DNA of 64,000 nt from Streptomyces sp. NBC_00258 (GCF_036182465.1 NZ_CP108081.1:12028001-12092000); one strand, 5' to 3'. Counted from the first letter of the stretch, positions 9,483-18,528 are shown. Notes: generated from the sequence alone by a model not told the origin. Translations and numbers: made by a program.

Positions 9483-10808
9483 TTAGCGTATTTCCGCTGG
9501 TGGGAAGGGGGTTGAGCGAGTTCTCGGGCTGCTGTAGGTGGCGGGGCCGGTCTTGGAGATGAGTCCGTTTACGGCCCATCTGTCGAGCTGTCGGTACATC
9601 GTGCCGAGGGTGATGTCGCCGAGGTGGCGGGCGAGGTCGCGGGGGTGCCACTGGCGGTCGGGTTCTGCGTGAAGGAGGTCCAGGACGTGCTGTCGGCGCC
9701 GGTCGGCGGCCGGTGTGTGCCGATCGTCGTGTGAGACGGTGGGCAGGTTGGGATCGGGTTCGAGGATGGTGACGTCGAGGTCGGTGACCAGGCGGCTTGT
9801 GTCGGGGCGGCCGTCGTCTTGGCGTTCGGCGTACCGGGAGACAGGTGACCTGACTTTTCGGGTGCTGATGCGGGGGCGCCGGTGCGGGAGGAGCCCGGCC
9901 AGGACCCGGTTGCCGATGACGCCGGTGGTGCGGTTGCCCAGGGTGCCGGGCTTGATGACGTCGGCGGCTTGGACCACGAGGTCGCGGGCGGTCTGGATGG
10001 CTATGGTGAAGCCGCAGCGGTCCGGGTCGGTGCCCGGCCGGGACTCGGCGGCCTCCACCATCACGGTCCGAAGTGCCTGGTAGAGGGCGAGCAGGGCCCA
10101 CATCTCCTGCTCGACCCCGACTGGGTCGCCTGAACGCAGGACCCGGCCGTCTGTGATCGTGTGACGCAGGGCAAAATACGCCGACTCGTGCTCCCAGCGC
10201 TGGTGGTAAAGGGCAACGAGGGCCGGGGCGGGGTACCGACGAGCATCGGTCAGTGTCGTGACCAGCCGGTAGGAGTTGGTGAACGAGCAGTCGTCATAGG
10301 CCACGGTGATCTGCGCTTCCACGACGCGTACCGGGACGGTGCCGATGACCGAGAGGTAGGAGCCATCGGTGAGTCGGCTCAGGACCGGGGTGCGTCGGTT
10401 GGCGCGCAGACGGCCCAGGAAACTGGCTCCGGTGTCGTGCACGGCGGCGAGGAAGGCATTGGCGTCGAAACCCTTGTCCCACAGGACCAGCATGCCGGGG
10501 CCCAGGTGGTGCAGGAGCCTGCGAGCGTAGGAGGTCTCCCCGTCGCTGGGAGTGCCGAACACGGCGCCGATCAGGGCACGGGTGCCGGTCTCCACCAGGG
10601 TCATCAGTTCCAGCATCGGATACCCGCCACGGCTGCCGGGTCCGAACCACTCCACGTTGCGCTCGGTATCCGGGAGCTTGATCGAGGTGCAGCCGTCGAA
10701 GGAGACCATCTGGAACGGCCCGAACCGCACTCCGGGAGTCACCGGCTGGGCGAGCGGGCCGGCCAGGGTCTCCGGTCGCGGTTTTGCCGGAAGTGCAGCA
10801 GGCGTCGG
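9483..10808 (-). pseudogene. IS4-family transposase, N-terminally truncated
   Basis: The frame on the minus strand reads from just after the TetR stop (10809) to a TAA at 9483-9485. It carries the IS4 DDE core: SFDGCTSIKLPD (first Asp), VLWDKGFDANAF (second Asp) and YHQRWEHESAYFALR (Y-x2-R-x3-E signature). The usual IS4 N-terminal domain of about 100 residues is absent. The readable sequence starts at LAGPLAQP-VTPGVRFGP, with no proper start codon or ribosome binding site. A C-terminal extension resembles a winged helix (LGDITLGTMYRQLDRWAVNG). The 5' end was evidently lost at the junction with the TetR gene, and the 3' end was hit by the ISAzo13 copies. Confidence 0.75.
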
Positions 10809-11405
10809 CTACGCACGGCCGGACGAGGACGGATGGGCGGGGCGCAGGAGCCGGTTGAGGTTGCGGGCGGCAGCGGCGAGGCGTTCAGCGGTCCATGCGT
10901 CGGGGTGTTCCAGGGTGCTGAGCATGGCGCCACGTGAGACGAGGTAGATCAGGTCGGCGGACGCCCAGGGGGAGCGGATGTCGGCGGCCTCCGCGGCCTC
11001 GCCAAGTGCCTGGCGCCAGGCATCGAGTTCCTGGTGTACGACGGCGAGGCTTTCCGGGGCGGGCCTGGCCTCGGTGAGGAGGTGCAGCAGGAGGGCTGCG
11101 AGGACCTCGTCCTCCTCGCTTGACCAGTTCGCCCCCCACTGGGCGAGGTAGTCGATGCGGTCAGCGGCGGGCAATTGGGCCAGGCGGTTCTCTTCGGCGG
11201 CCCACCGGTGCTCGACGGCGGTGAAGGCGAGGATCAGCAGTTCACGCCGGTTGCGGACGTAGTGGGTGACCAGGCTGGTGGAGCCGCCCATGGCGTCGGC
11301 CACCGCGCGGATGGTGAGTTGGGCCGCTCCACGTTCACGAACGACGCGTAGTGCAGCTTTGCCGATCTGGCGCCTGCGTTCTGTGCTCTCCACCTCAGTC
11401 GGCAT
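10809..11405 (-). CDS. TetR-family regulator divergent from esterase gene
   Basis: A 198-residue regulator from the ATG at 11405 (the frame runs further up to 11516, but that would cover the operator). The N-terminal TetR helix-turn-helix is clear (RRRQIGKAALRVVRERGA, RAVADAMGGSTSLVTHYV). The rest is a helical ligand domain ending SSSGRA. Its start faces the carboxylesterase gene across about 100 bases containing two related inverted repeats, the normal layout for a local repressor of the esterase and of itself. Its stop codon is the point where the IS4-type remnant begins, but the regulator appears complete. Confidence 0.85.
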   Translation of the reverse strand: MPTEVESTERRRQIGKAALRVVRERGAAQLTIRAVADAMGGSTSLVTHYVRNRRELLILAFTAVEHRWAAEENRLAQLPAADRIDYLAQWGANWSSEEDEVLAALLLHLLTEARPAPESLAVVHQELDAWRQALGEAAEAADIRSPWASADLIYLVSRGAMLSTLEHPDAWTAERLAAAARNLNRLLRPAHPSSSGRA

Positions 11406-11452
11406 GTGCCCGAATCTCCTCCGCCTTGGTTTCCAATCTGCAGAGTACAGCC

Positions 11453-11495
11453 TACAACGCTGTTGTATATTGACGTTTGAAACAGTGTTGCAAAC
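11453..11495. promoter_or_regulatory. paired inverted repeats, probable TetR operator
   Basis: TACAAC-GCT-GTTGTA (11453-11467) is followed by a 21-base palindrome with one mismatched pair (11475-11495, core AACAGTGTT). The two share CAAC[GA]CTGTT when the second is read on the minus strand. They sit between the divergent TetR and esterase starts, so a TetR dimer binding here would cover both promoters. A TTGCAA/TATACA pair on the minus strand is a possible tetR promoter. Confidence 0.65.
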
Positions 11496-11507
11496 GAGAG
11501 GATGATC

Positions 11508-13100
11508 ATGCGCCAACTGCTGACGCTCATCGCCGACGACACGTCGCCGGTGGTGACGACGACTGCCGGCAAGGTTCGCGGGCAGGCCGGTGAGGGCGTG
11601 CAGGCGTTCAAGGGCATCCCCTATGCCGCACCCCCGACCGGCGCCCTCCGGTTCGGACGGCCCCAGGCCGCGCAGTCATGGTCGGGCGTTCGGGACGCCA
11701 CCAAGTTCGGCGCGGCCTGCCCACAGCCACGCGCCAAGATCGTCCCCAAGGGGATACCGATCTCGGAGGACTGCCTGACCGTGAACGTCTGGACGCCCGT
11801 CCCGAGTACGCGCGCGGGCAGCGGCAAGAAGCCGGTGCTGGTGTTCATCCACGGCGGCGGGTTTGTGGAGGGCACGGCTGCGGAGCCCATCTACGACGGC
11901 GCGGACCTGGCCCGCAAGGGCGTCGTCGTGGTCACACTGCAGTACCGGTTCGGCCCCTTCGGCTACCTGGACCTGTCCGACCTGGGCAAGGAGTACGAGA
12001 ACAGCGCCAACAACGGACTGCTCGACCAGATCGCCGGCCTGCAGTGGGTGCGCAAGAACATCGCCGCCTTCGGCGGCGACCCATCGAATGTGACCCTCTT
12101 TGGCGAGTCCGCCGGTTCCATCTCCATCTCCGCGATCATGGGCAGCCCGCAGTCCGACGGCCTCTACCACCGCGCCATCCTGCAGAGCGGCACCTCCGCC
12201 AACATCTCCGACCGCAAGCAGGCAGGCAGGGTCTCCCGCGCCTACCGAGATTTCGCTGGTGCCTCCACCGTCGCCGATCTGCGCAAGCTCAGCGCCGACA
12301 AGCTCCAGCAGGCGGCCGACGACCTGTATGACAGTGACTTCTCCGACACCGCGTTCGGTCCCGTCGTCGACGGTCAGCTGCTGCCCGAGAATCCCATGAA
12401 GCGCCTCGCCTCCCCGGACGGTCCAAAGGTTCCCGTCATCATCACCACCACCCGCGACGAGGCCCGGTACTGGATCCAGGAGGTCCCCGAGGCCGAGCAC
12501 ATGCCCGAGGTGCTCTACCGGCCCTGGCTGACTAACCTCGTCGGCGAGAGCAACACCGACGCCGCCATCGCCGCCTACCGCAAGAACCGCCCCGATCTGA
12601 CCGAGGGGGAGGTGGCCATGGCCCTCGCCGGCGACGTCGCCTTTCGCGCCCCCTCCATCAAAACCGCCGAGGTCCTCGCCCATCGCGGTGTTCCGGTCTG
12701 GATCGGCCTGTTCACCGCACCCTCGCCCAAGGACGGCGGCAAGTACGGCGCACCCCACGCCATCGACCTGGGCTTCGTCTTCGGGAACTTCACCGCCGAC
12801 CCCGACTTCTACGGCACCGGCACCTGGAGAGAGCAGCTGTCCGAGCACGTCCAGGACCTGTGGACCACCTTCGCCAGAACCGGCAACCCCGGACGCGCGG
12901 ACTGGAGCCGGTACAACCTCACCGACCGCCCCACCCTGGTGATCAACAAGCACTCGGCCGTCGAGAACGACCCGCTCAGCAACGAACGCAAGGTCTTCGC
13001 CGCCCTCCCTTACGACGGCACCACGCCCGCCCTGCAGGACCTGACCCCACTGACCTATCCCGGAACCCCCTGGCCCGACTCCGCGTCATCATCTCTCTGA
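11508..13100 (+). CDS. type-B carboxylesterase/lipase family protein
   Basis: A 530-residue alpha/beta hydrolase of the carboxylesterase type-B family. Landmarks are the oxyanion loop FIHGGGF, the early FKGIPYAAPPTG and SEDCLTVNVW signatures, and the nucleophile elbow GESAGS (Ser about 201). Later Glu/His residues of the triad are expected around DVAFRAPS and GAPHAIDLGF. The family hydrolyses ester bonds of diverse small molecules. The second ATG at 11508 fits the GAGAGG ribosome site better than the ATG at 11502. No convincing signal peptide is present. Control is probably by the divergent TetR protein. Confidence 0.85.
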   Translation: MRQLLTLIADDTSPVVTTTAGKVRGQAGEGVQAFKGIPYAAPPTGALRFGRPQAAQSWSGVRDATKFGAACPQPRAKIVPKGIPISEDCLTVNVWTPVPSTRAGSGKKPVLVFIHGGGFVEGTAAEPIYDGADLARKGVVVVTLQYRFGPFGYLDLSDLGKEYENSANNGLLDQIAGLQWVRKNIAAFGGDPSNVTLFGESAGSISISAIMGSPQSDGLYHRAILQSGTSANISDRKQAGRVSRAYRDFAGASTVADLRKLSADKLQQAADDLYDSDFSDTAFGPVVDGQLLPENPMKRLASPDGPKVPVIITTTRDEARYWIQEVPEAEHMPEVLYRPWLTNLVGESNTDAAIAAYRKNRPDLTEGEVAMALAGDVAFRAPSIKTAEVLAHRGVPVWIGLFTAPSPKDGGKYGAPHAIDLGFVFGNFTADPDFYGTGTWREQLSEHVQDLWTTFARTGNPGRADWSRYNLTDRPTLVINKHSAVENDPLSNERKVFAALPYDGTTPALQDLTPLTYPGTPWPDSASSSL

Positions 13101-13288
13101 GCGGCCCCTACTGGACCACCGCGACAATTGCCGCGCTCGTGGCCCTCGTGACCGTCCGCTCGCTCCTCAAGCGGTGCTGCCGCACCCGCGCGGCAGCGGC
13201 TGCCGCCTGACCTGACGCCGGTTTCCCAACCCGCCCCAAACGCGGGAAGAAGGCCCGTCCTCAGGCGGCGGCATCACCCACGTCTCCC
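13101..13288 (+). other. gap with possible tiny hydrophobic reading frame
   Basis: In another phase, overlapping the end of the esterase gene, one frame ends at 13208-13210 with a hydrophobic stretch (YWTTATIAALVALVTV) followed by basic residues and an alanine run. No ATG, GTG or ribosome site supports it, so I do not call a gene. Confidence 0.3.
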
Positions 13289-13314
13289 ATGGGCCGCCCC
13301 GACGGGCGGCCCAT
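13289..13314 (+). terminator. hairpin after the esterase gene
   Basis: ATGGGCCGCCC-CGAC-GGGCGGCCCAT is a perfect 11-base stem with a 4-base loop, about 190 bases after the esterase stop. There is no U-run, as is common for actinobacterial terminators. Confidence 0.5.
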
Positions 13315-13365
13315 ACGGCCGCTCCATACATACGTCACGGACCACCATCGGCGGTCACGTGCGGC

Positions 13366-13644
13366 TTGCCAGGCAGTCTTCGTCGTCCTGGGCAACCCGA
13401 GCTCCGGCGGCGTCTACCCCGCCTTGCTCCTCCCGGCCTTTCTGGAGCGCCATAGGTCAGGCCCTCCCGCCGGGCGCGGGCACCACCCCCGTCCGCAACA
13501 CCGTCTACTTCTTGGGCAACGTCATCACGCCCGCCTTCTGGGGTCCTCACCGCCTACGCCATCGGCGGCGTGCTGCTCGCCTGGGCAGCCTCGTGGTGGC
13601 ACGAACGGCGACAAGAAGGCGTGTCGGAGACGGACCTTCGGTAG
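13366..13644 (+). pseudogene. C-terminal remnant of a multi-pass membrane protein
   Basis: Three successive frames join into one sensible membrane-protein tail: AVFVVLGNPSSGGVYPALL, then LPPGAGTTPVRNTVYFLG, then VLTAYAIGGVLLAWAASWW ending at the TAG at 13642-13644. This resembles the end of actinobacterial DUF3533/ABC-2-like membrane proteins with an L-P-P-G-A-G-T-x-x-V-R-N loop. Two frameshifts and the missing N-terminus show it is dead. Confidence 0.6.
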
Positions 13645-13747
13645 GCCGAGGGCGGATGCCGGTGATGTCGAGGGCCTGGTTGATGGTGCTCTCGACTCCC
13701 GCGCGTAGGGCGTACTTGTTTTTCAGGTGGCGGTCTTCTGCTCGGCG
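13641..13747 (-). pseudogene. IS1182-type transposase fragment
   Basis: A ~35-residue stretch on the minus strand reads KNKYALRAGVESTINQAL followed by DITGIR. This matches the conserved C-terminal Y-x-x-R-x-G-x-E-x-T region of IS1182-family transposases. Nothing else of the element is recognisable. It touches the end of the membrane-protein remnant, so an old insertion may have helped destroy that gene. Confidence 0.5.
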
Positions 13748-13983
13748 AGGGCCTTGCAGGGCGCTGAAGGGGGTGACGATGGCGCTTCGTCACCGGGCAA
13801 CGGGACGAGCAATGCCGCAGCGTCGCGGAGGGGCTGCGGCGGGCGGTGCTCCGGGTCGAGGAGCGCGGCGAGGAACGCCGCCTTGCTCTCCTGGACGGTG
13901 CACCGTCGGCACCGCGCCGCCAGCCGGGCGCCGTCCACAGGCCTGAGTCCTCAGGGGGCTGTGGTCCGTCGCCGGCCGAGTTG

Positions 13984-16440
13984 TCAGAAGGCCTCTGCCG
14001 ACAGAGCGCTCGGCAACTCCGTAGGGGGCGGTGACACCTCGGTCCAGATCGTCTTTCCTGTCGGCGTGTAGCGAGTTCCCCACCGCCGGGTCAGCTGGGC
14101 CACGAGGAACAGGCCACGGCCTCCCTCGTCCTCCGTCGCGGCTCGCCGCAGGTGGGGGGAAGTGTGCCCACCGTCCGAGACCTCGACGATGAGTCCGCGT
14201 TCCCGGATGAGCCGTAGACGGACCGGGGATCCACCGTACTTGATCGCGTTGGTGACCAGTTCACTGACGACAAGCTCGACGATGAAGGATGCGGCCTCGT
14301 CGGCACCCCATGCGGCCAGCCGGGTACAGGCCAGCGACCGCGCTCGGGCCACCGCTCCGGGATCGGCAGGGAAGTCCCAGGTCTCCACTAGGTTCTGCGC
14401 CAGAGCGTGAACACGTGCCAGCAGCAGTGCCGCGTCGTCCTCCGGTGACTGGGGCAGCAGTGCGTGGATGACGTCGTCGCAGGTCTCCTCCAGTGGGCTG
14501 TTCCCAGATCGTGAGAGCCTTTCGCACAGGGTGCGGATACCGACGTCGATGTCCTCCTGCCGGCTCTCGACCAGTCCGTCGGTGAACAGGGCGAGCATGC
14601 CGTCCTCCGGCAGCTCGATGTCGGCGCTCTCGAAAGGCAGTCCTCCCAGACCCAGTGGTGGTCCGGCCGGGAGATCCACTACTTCGGCGTGTCCGTCGGC
14701 GGTGACCAGAACCGGAGGGACGTGGCCTGCCCGCGCCATGACGCAGTGCCGCGAGACCGGATCGTAGATTGCGTACAGACAGGTCACGCCCAGAGCCTGG
14801 TCCTCATACGCGTCGCCCGCCGACTCAGAGGTGCCTGTGCGCGCCACTTGGTCGTCCAGACGGGCGAGCAGTTCGTCGGGCGAGAGGTCGAGTGCCGCCA
14901 GGGCAGCCACGGTGGTGCGCACGCGGCCCATGGTGGCTGCCGCGCCCATGCCGTGTCCCGCCACGTCTCCGACCACCAGCCCGACACGGGCTCCCGAGAG
15001 CGGGATGACGTCGTACCAGTCCCCGCCGACGCCCACGGGTCCGGCGGCGGGCAGATAGCGGTGGGCGATTTCAAGCCCGGCCGGCCGGGGCAGGGTGCGG
15101 GGTAGCAGGTCTCGTTGAAGCATGAGGGCGGTCGCGTGTTCGCGTGTGTACCGACGGGCGTTGTCCACGCACACCGCGGTACGGGAGACGAGTTCCTCGG
15201 CGAGCGCGATCTCCTCGCTGTCGAAGGGGGCGTGCGGCTCGGATCGTACGAAGGTCGCCAGGCCCAGGACGGTGCCCCGGGCCTTCAGTGGTGCGACGAG
15301 CGCGCCGGTGGCCGGATCTGTCAGCGGTTCGGTGGCCGTCAGGCAGTGCAGGCGTGCGGCGTCCGAGGCGGCGGGCACGGTGCCGCTCGCCGCCGCGCGA
15401 TGGGTGTGCTCCGCGACTCGGCGCAATATGGGCGGTGCGCTGCTGTCCCACCGCGGGGGGTCCTCGCCCCTCAGTACCGGTTCCAGGAGGTCAACGGTGG
15501 CTGTGTCCGCGAACTCGGGGACCACGAGTTCGGCCAGGTCGCCCGCCGTGCGCCGGATGTCGAGAGTTCTGCCGATGCTTCCGCTCGCCCGGCTCAGCAG
15601 AGCCAGGCGCTGTCGGGCCACGTAACGGTCGGTGATGTCTAGGCCGACCTCGCAGACTCCCATCGTTCGCTGGCCTTCCTCCTGAAGCCGGAAGTATGAG
15701 CAGGTCCAGACGTGCTCACGATGGGGCTCTAGGGGGGTGGGGCTTCGGAAGCGGACGTCGATCATCGGCTCACCGGTCCGCGCGACGTGTTCGACGATGC
15801 CCTCGATGTCGGTCGGCTGCCGCCCGTCCTCGCTGAGTACCTCGCCCTGCGGAAAGATGTCCTTCACGAGCCTGCCCGCGACCTCTCGCAGCGGCATGCC
15901 GAACTGCTTCTCGGTGGCCGTGTTGATCCACTGGACGCGGGCGGTGGTGTCGTAGAGGACCACGTAGAAGGGCAACTCGCGGTAGATCCCCACGAGCAGG
16001 GCTCGGTCAAGGGACCGTTGGTGCAGCACTTCCACGTCCGTCGCCGTGACCAGCCACGCCGCCCCGGCGGCGCCGTGGGACAGCGGGCTGAGGGCCAGGG
16101 CGACGTACACAGAACGGCCGTCGCGGTGGCGCACCGGCCGGATCCCAAGATCCTTTGCTCGTCCGTCGCCGGGCGAGCACAGGCCAACGCCCGTCTCGGT
16201 GTCCGCCAGGATCTCGTCGGCGGATCGGCCGAGCACGTCGAGGGGACGGTGGCCGAACAGCTCCTCGGCTTCCCGGCTCCATCCGATCAACCGCATGCCG
16301 TCGTCCAGCACAACGGTTGCGCTATTGACCATCAGCGCGTCGGAAACGCCGTTCCCTGGTTGCGGTCCTGTGCCGTGGGAGTTGCTGATACCCGTCATGA
16401 CCGGCCCTGCTGTTCGTCGCGCCGGATTCTTTCTATCCAT
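13984..16440 (-). CDS. PAS-PAS-GAF-SpoIIE phosphatase with HATPase domain
   Basis: An 818-residue soluble sensor. Two PAS domains lie at about 35-145 (VVLDDGMRLIGWSREAEELF) and 160-275 (VVLYDTTARVQWINTATE), and a GAF domain at about 290-445. A SpoIIE/PP2C phosphatase spans about 455-670 (GGDWYDVIPL, VGDVAGHGMGAAATMG, LFTDGLVESR). A C-terminal HATPase_c/RsbW-like domain spans about 690-810 (ELVVSELVTNAIKYGG, VEVSDG, GRGLFLV). Such proteins both dephosphorylate anti-anti-sigma factors and bind or phosphorylate them, linking redox, light or metabolite signals to partner switching. An alternative start is the internal Met about 15 residues in. No partner gene is adjacent. Confidence 0.85.
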   Translation of the reverse strand: MDRKNPARRTAGPVMTGISNSHGTGPQPGNGVSDALMVNSATVVLDDGMRLIGWSREAEELFGHRPLDVLGRSADEILADTETGVGLCSPGDGRAKDLGIRPVRHRDGRSVYVALALSPLSHGAAGAAWLVTATDVEVLHQRSLDRALLVGIYRELPFYVVLYDTTARVQWINTATEKQFGMPLREVAGRLVKDIFPQGEVLSEDGRQPTDIEGIVEHVARTGEPMIDVRFRSPTPLEPHREHVWTCSYFRLQEEGQRTMGVCEVGLDITDRYVARQRLALLSRASGSIGRTLDIRRTAGDLAELVVPEFADTATVDLLEPVLRGEDPPRWDSSAPPILRRVAEHTHRAAASGTVPAASDAARLHCLTATEPLTDPATGALVAPLKARGTVLGLATFVRSEPHAPFDSEEIALAEELVSRTAVCVDNARRYTREHATALMLQRDLLPRTLPRPAGLEIAHRYLPAAGPVGVGGDWYDVIPLSGARVGLVVGDVAGHGMGAAATMGRVRTTVAALAALDLSPDELLARLDDQVARTGTSESAGDAYEDQALGVTCLYAIYDPVSRHCVMARAGHVPPVLVTADGHAEVVDLPAGPPLGLGGLPFESADIELPEDGMLALFTDGLVESRQEDIDVGIRTLCERLSRSGNSPLEETCDDVIHALLPQSPEDDAALLLARVHALAQNLVETWDFPADPGAVARARSLACTRLAAWGADEAASFIVELVVSELVTNAIKYGGSPVRLRLIRERGLIVEVSDGGHTSPHLRRAATEDEGGRGLFLVAQLTRRWGTRYTPTGKTIWTEVSPPPTELPSALSAEAF

Positions 16441-16811
16441 TCAATGTAGTACCGGACACCGAGGCCGACGCCTGTTCGCGGTACGCCGCGAGGAGCCGAC
16501 ACAGCGCTTCAATCCCTTCTCGGTGTGCTTCGGGTCGCCCGTGGTGCCCTGGTGGGTGACCCCTCCAGGGCCGCGAAGACGATCTCCACCAGTTCCTGGG
16601 ACGCGCCGAAGCAGGCGAGCGCCTCGCGGACGCCGTCGCGGTAGGCGTCGTAGAGAGCGTCGACATGCCGTTGCAGTTCCGGCCTGCGGCTCGCCTCCAG
16701 TTTGTTCGTACTGGAAACTTGCAGGTCGGGATCTGAGGCGATGAAGCAGGGCAGCGTCGAGGTGAAGCCCTCCATCCAGTCTGCTGCTGGCGGGCTGTCG
16801 GCAGCGGGCAC
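16433..16811 (-). pseudogene. decayed TetR-type regulator, C-terminal part
   Basis: On the minus strand one frame reads MEGFTSTLPCFIASDPDLQ...ELQRHVDALYDAYRDGVREAL...ELVEIVFAALEG, the helical style of a TetR C-terminal domain. The sequence continues in another frame as EGIEALCRLLAAYREQASAS. A frameshift therefore lies near 16560 and there is no intact HTH. It abuts the start of the sensor-phosphatase gene. Confidence 0.45.
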
Positions 16812-16829
16812 CAGCGAGGAGACCTGGAT

Positions 16830-17030
16830 GCTGCGTCCAACGCCTCAGCGGAGAGACTCGTCAAGCAGGGCGTCGCGCGTCCCGAAGGGCTGCGCGACGC
16901 CCTGTTCTCCCGGTGGTACGAAGACCGTCGGAAGTGGATCGACGTCTACAGCCACGCCGTGCCCCTGTTCATCGGTGACCCGCCCGAGAAGTACGGGCCA
17001 TCCGAACCGCGGCCGACGCATCCGAGTACT
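16830..17030 (+). pseudogene. unidentified coding remnant
   Basis: A plus-strand frame without start codon reads ERLVKQGVARPEGLRDALF, RWYEDRRKWIDVYSHAVP and LFIGDPPEKYG before losing coherence. The composition looks like real protein rather than a shadow frame, but I do not recognise the family. Confidence 0.3.
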
Positions 17031-17124
17031 CAAGTTCTACAAGTGGCACGTCGAGGGCACGACCGACGCACCCACGATTCATTTTCGTGTCCGTCGCTCG
17101 CTGAACGTGAACCAAGTTATTCCG

Positions 17125-18528
17125 TTACGACGCGGAGCCCGGACGAGGGATCGAATCCACGTTGAAATCCTTGTTGGGGGTCAGATTGAGGTACGGGACG
17201 GGCGCGGTGATGGCACGGATCTCCTTCTGACGGGAGCCGGGCTCACCCCACAGGATCGTGACTTCGGTGCCCGGCTTGGCGCAGCTGACGTCGACGACTG
17301 CGAGCGAGAGGATCTCGCGGGAGTGCGCGCTGTACACCCGTCCGGAGGAGAAGCCAACCTTCTGGCCATTCCGGGACACCCGGTCGGCTTTGTTGGCGTA
17401 ACCCCCTTCAGAGCTATAAAAGTACCCGAGATCATGTGGCATCTCCATGAACTGGTATGGGTCTTCGTCGCGCAGCTGTGAGGCGTACACGTCGACAACG
17501 TCATCGGCGTTCCACACCAGGGTGACGGTGGTGTGTTCAGGGTTCGCCACCTGCTTCTCGAGCGCGGAGCGGCCTCGGAAGTCGTGATCGAACTTGATCA
17601 TCTTCGACCAGCCGAGATCGACAGGGCTGCAGTAGCGCTCACGGATGTCTGGCCCGAGGCTCCCGATCATCCGGCGTCCGGGCACCGCATCCTGGTTGTC
17701 AGATCCGTCGTACGGTGCCGGGACGAAGTGCCATTCACCTTGCTGGAAGCCGTTCTCGGTGTGGTTGAGCATGTAGGAGCCCCAGCCGAGCCGGCGGATG
17801 TCGAATCTCTCTCCAGCCTTCATGAATGCGGAGTACACCGCCCGTGCACTCTCGACGGGGCCGTGCACCTCGTAGGCGAGGGTGCCGCCCATGCCCATGC
17901 GCAGCACGGTGATCTCGTGGCCGTCGACGTTGCTGGGACGGTGGCCCATGAACTTGATGTCGTGAAGGTCCTCGGCCGTCGCCGCTTCGAGCACCTCAAG
18001 CGAGCGCGGGCCTGCGAGCTGGAAGAGGAACACTTTCCCGGTCACGTCCTCGGCTGCGGCGTCGTAGCCGCCTTCCTCGAGGCGATCGGTGATGTACGGG
18101 TCCAGCCAGTAGGTGATGAAGTCTTCCTCACCAAGCCGCAGCAGCACGCCATGTGCCACGACGAAGCCGTTGTCGTTGCACATGATGGCGTGCTTTCCAC
18201 GACCGACGGGGAAGTTCGCGAAACTGTTGACACAATTCGCTGCGAGGAAGTCGAGGGCTTCGGGACCCGTGATCCGGATCGTGGCTGTCGGGTTCAGGCC
18301 GGCGTGCAGGTAGCACGACTCCTTCCACGACATACCTTCATCGCGCCAGTCGGTGAAGTGCCAAGGCTGCGCCACGCCCATCTCGGTCGCGTAGAGCCCG
18401 ATGTGCGGGTCGTAGGGCAGGAAGGGGCTGTGATCGAAGGACTTCTCGATGAGCCCCTCTGGCCACACCAGGTCCATGCTCCAGTCCCCCTGGAACTCGC
18501 GCGGCGCATCAGAGGCACTGCTACTCAT
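17125..18528 (-). CDS. GcvT-like tetrahydrofolate-dependent O-demethylase (LigM/DesA type)
   Basis: A 467-residue protein of the aminomethyltransferase (GcvT) fold. Its length matches the LigM/DesA O-demethylases of methoxylated aromatic acids, which are ~460-470 residues. Those enzymes move the methyl of vanillate or syringate to tetrahydrofolate, giving 5-methyl-THF and a catechol. Visible segments include ATIRITGPEALDFLAANCVN (folate-binding domain), GKHAIMCNDNGFVVAHGVLLR, GSYMLNHTENGFQQGEW and a C-terminal barrel (VGFSSGRVYSAHSREILSLA). Glycine-cleavage T protein is unlikely because no gcvH or gcvP is present and the protein is ~90 residues longer. An AT-rich palindrome lies about 45 bases upstream. 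PurU, encoded at 24.4 kb, would complete disposal of the one-carbon unit. Confidence 0.75.
   Translation of the reverse strand: MSSSASDAPREFQGDWSMDLVWPEGLIEKSFDHSPFLPYDPHIGLYATEMGVAQPWHFTDWRDEGMSWKESCYLHAGLNPTATIRITGPEALDFLAANCVNSFANFPVGRGKHAIMCNDNGFVVAHGVLLRLGEEDFITYWLDPYITDRLEEGGYDAAAEDVTGKVFLFQLAGPRSLEVLEAATAEDLHDIKFMGHRPSNVDGHEITVLRMGMGGTLAYEVHGPVESARAVYSAFMKAGERFDIRRLGWGSYMLNHTENGFQQGEWHFVPAPYDGSDNQDAVPGRRMIGSLGPDIRERYCSPVDLGWSKMIKFDHDFRGRSALEKQVANPEHTTVTLVWNADDVVDVYASQLRDEDPYQFMEMPHDLGYFYSSEGGYANKADRVSRNGQKVGFSSGRVYSAHSREILSLAVVDVSCAKPGTEVTILWGEPGSRQKEIRAITAPVPYLNLTPNKDFNVDSIPRPGSAS

Noticed and set aside
9022..10101. 359-residue minus-strand frame running from IS copy 2 into the IS4 remnant
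   Set aside because: It crosses an element boundary, is antisense to the transposase and has low-complexity Arg/Pro composition.
11406..11516. Longer TetR protein starting at 11516
   Set aside because: It would include the operator and the esterase promoter; the HTH domain begins right after the Met at 11405.
11676..12953. 425-residue frame antisense to the carboxylesterase
   Set aside because: Shadow frame of a GC-rich gene; the esterase on the other strand carries all motifs.
17125..18528. Glycine-cleavage T protein (gcvT)
   Set aside because: Too long for GcvT, no gcvH or gcvP nearby, and context with aromatic genes and purU fits the demethylase branch better.
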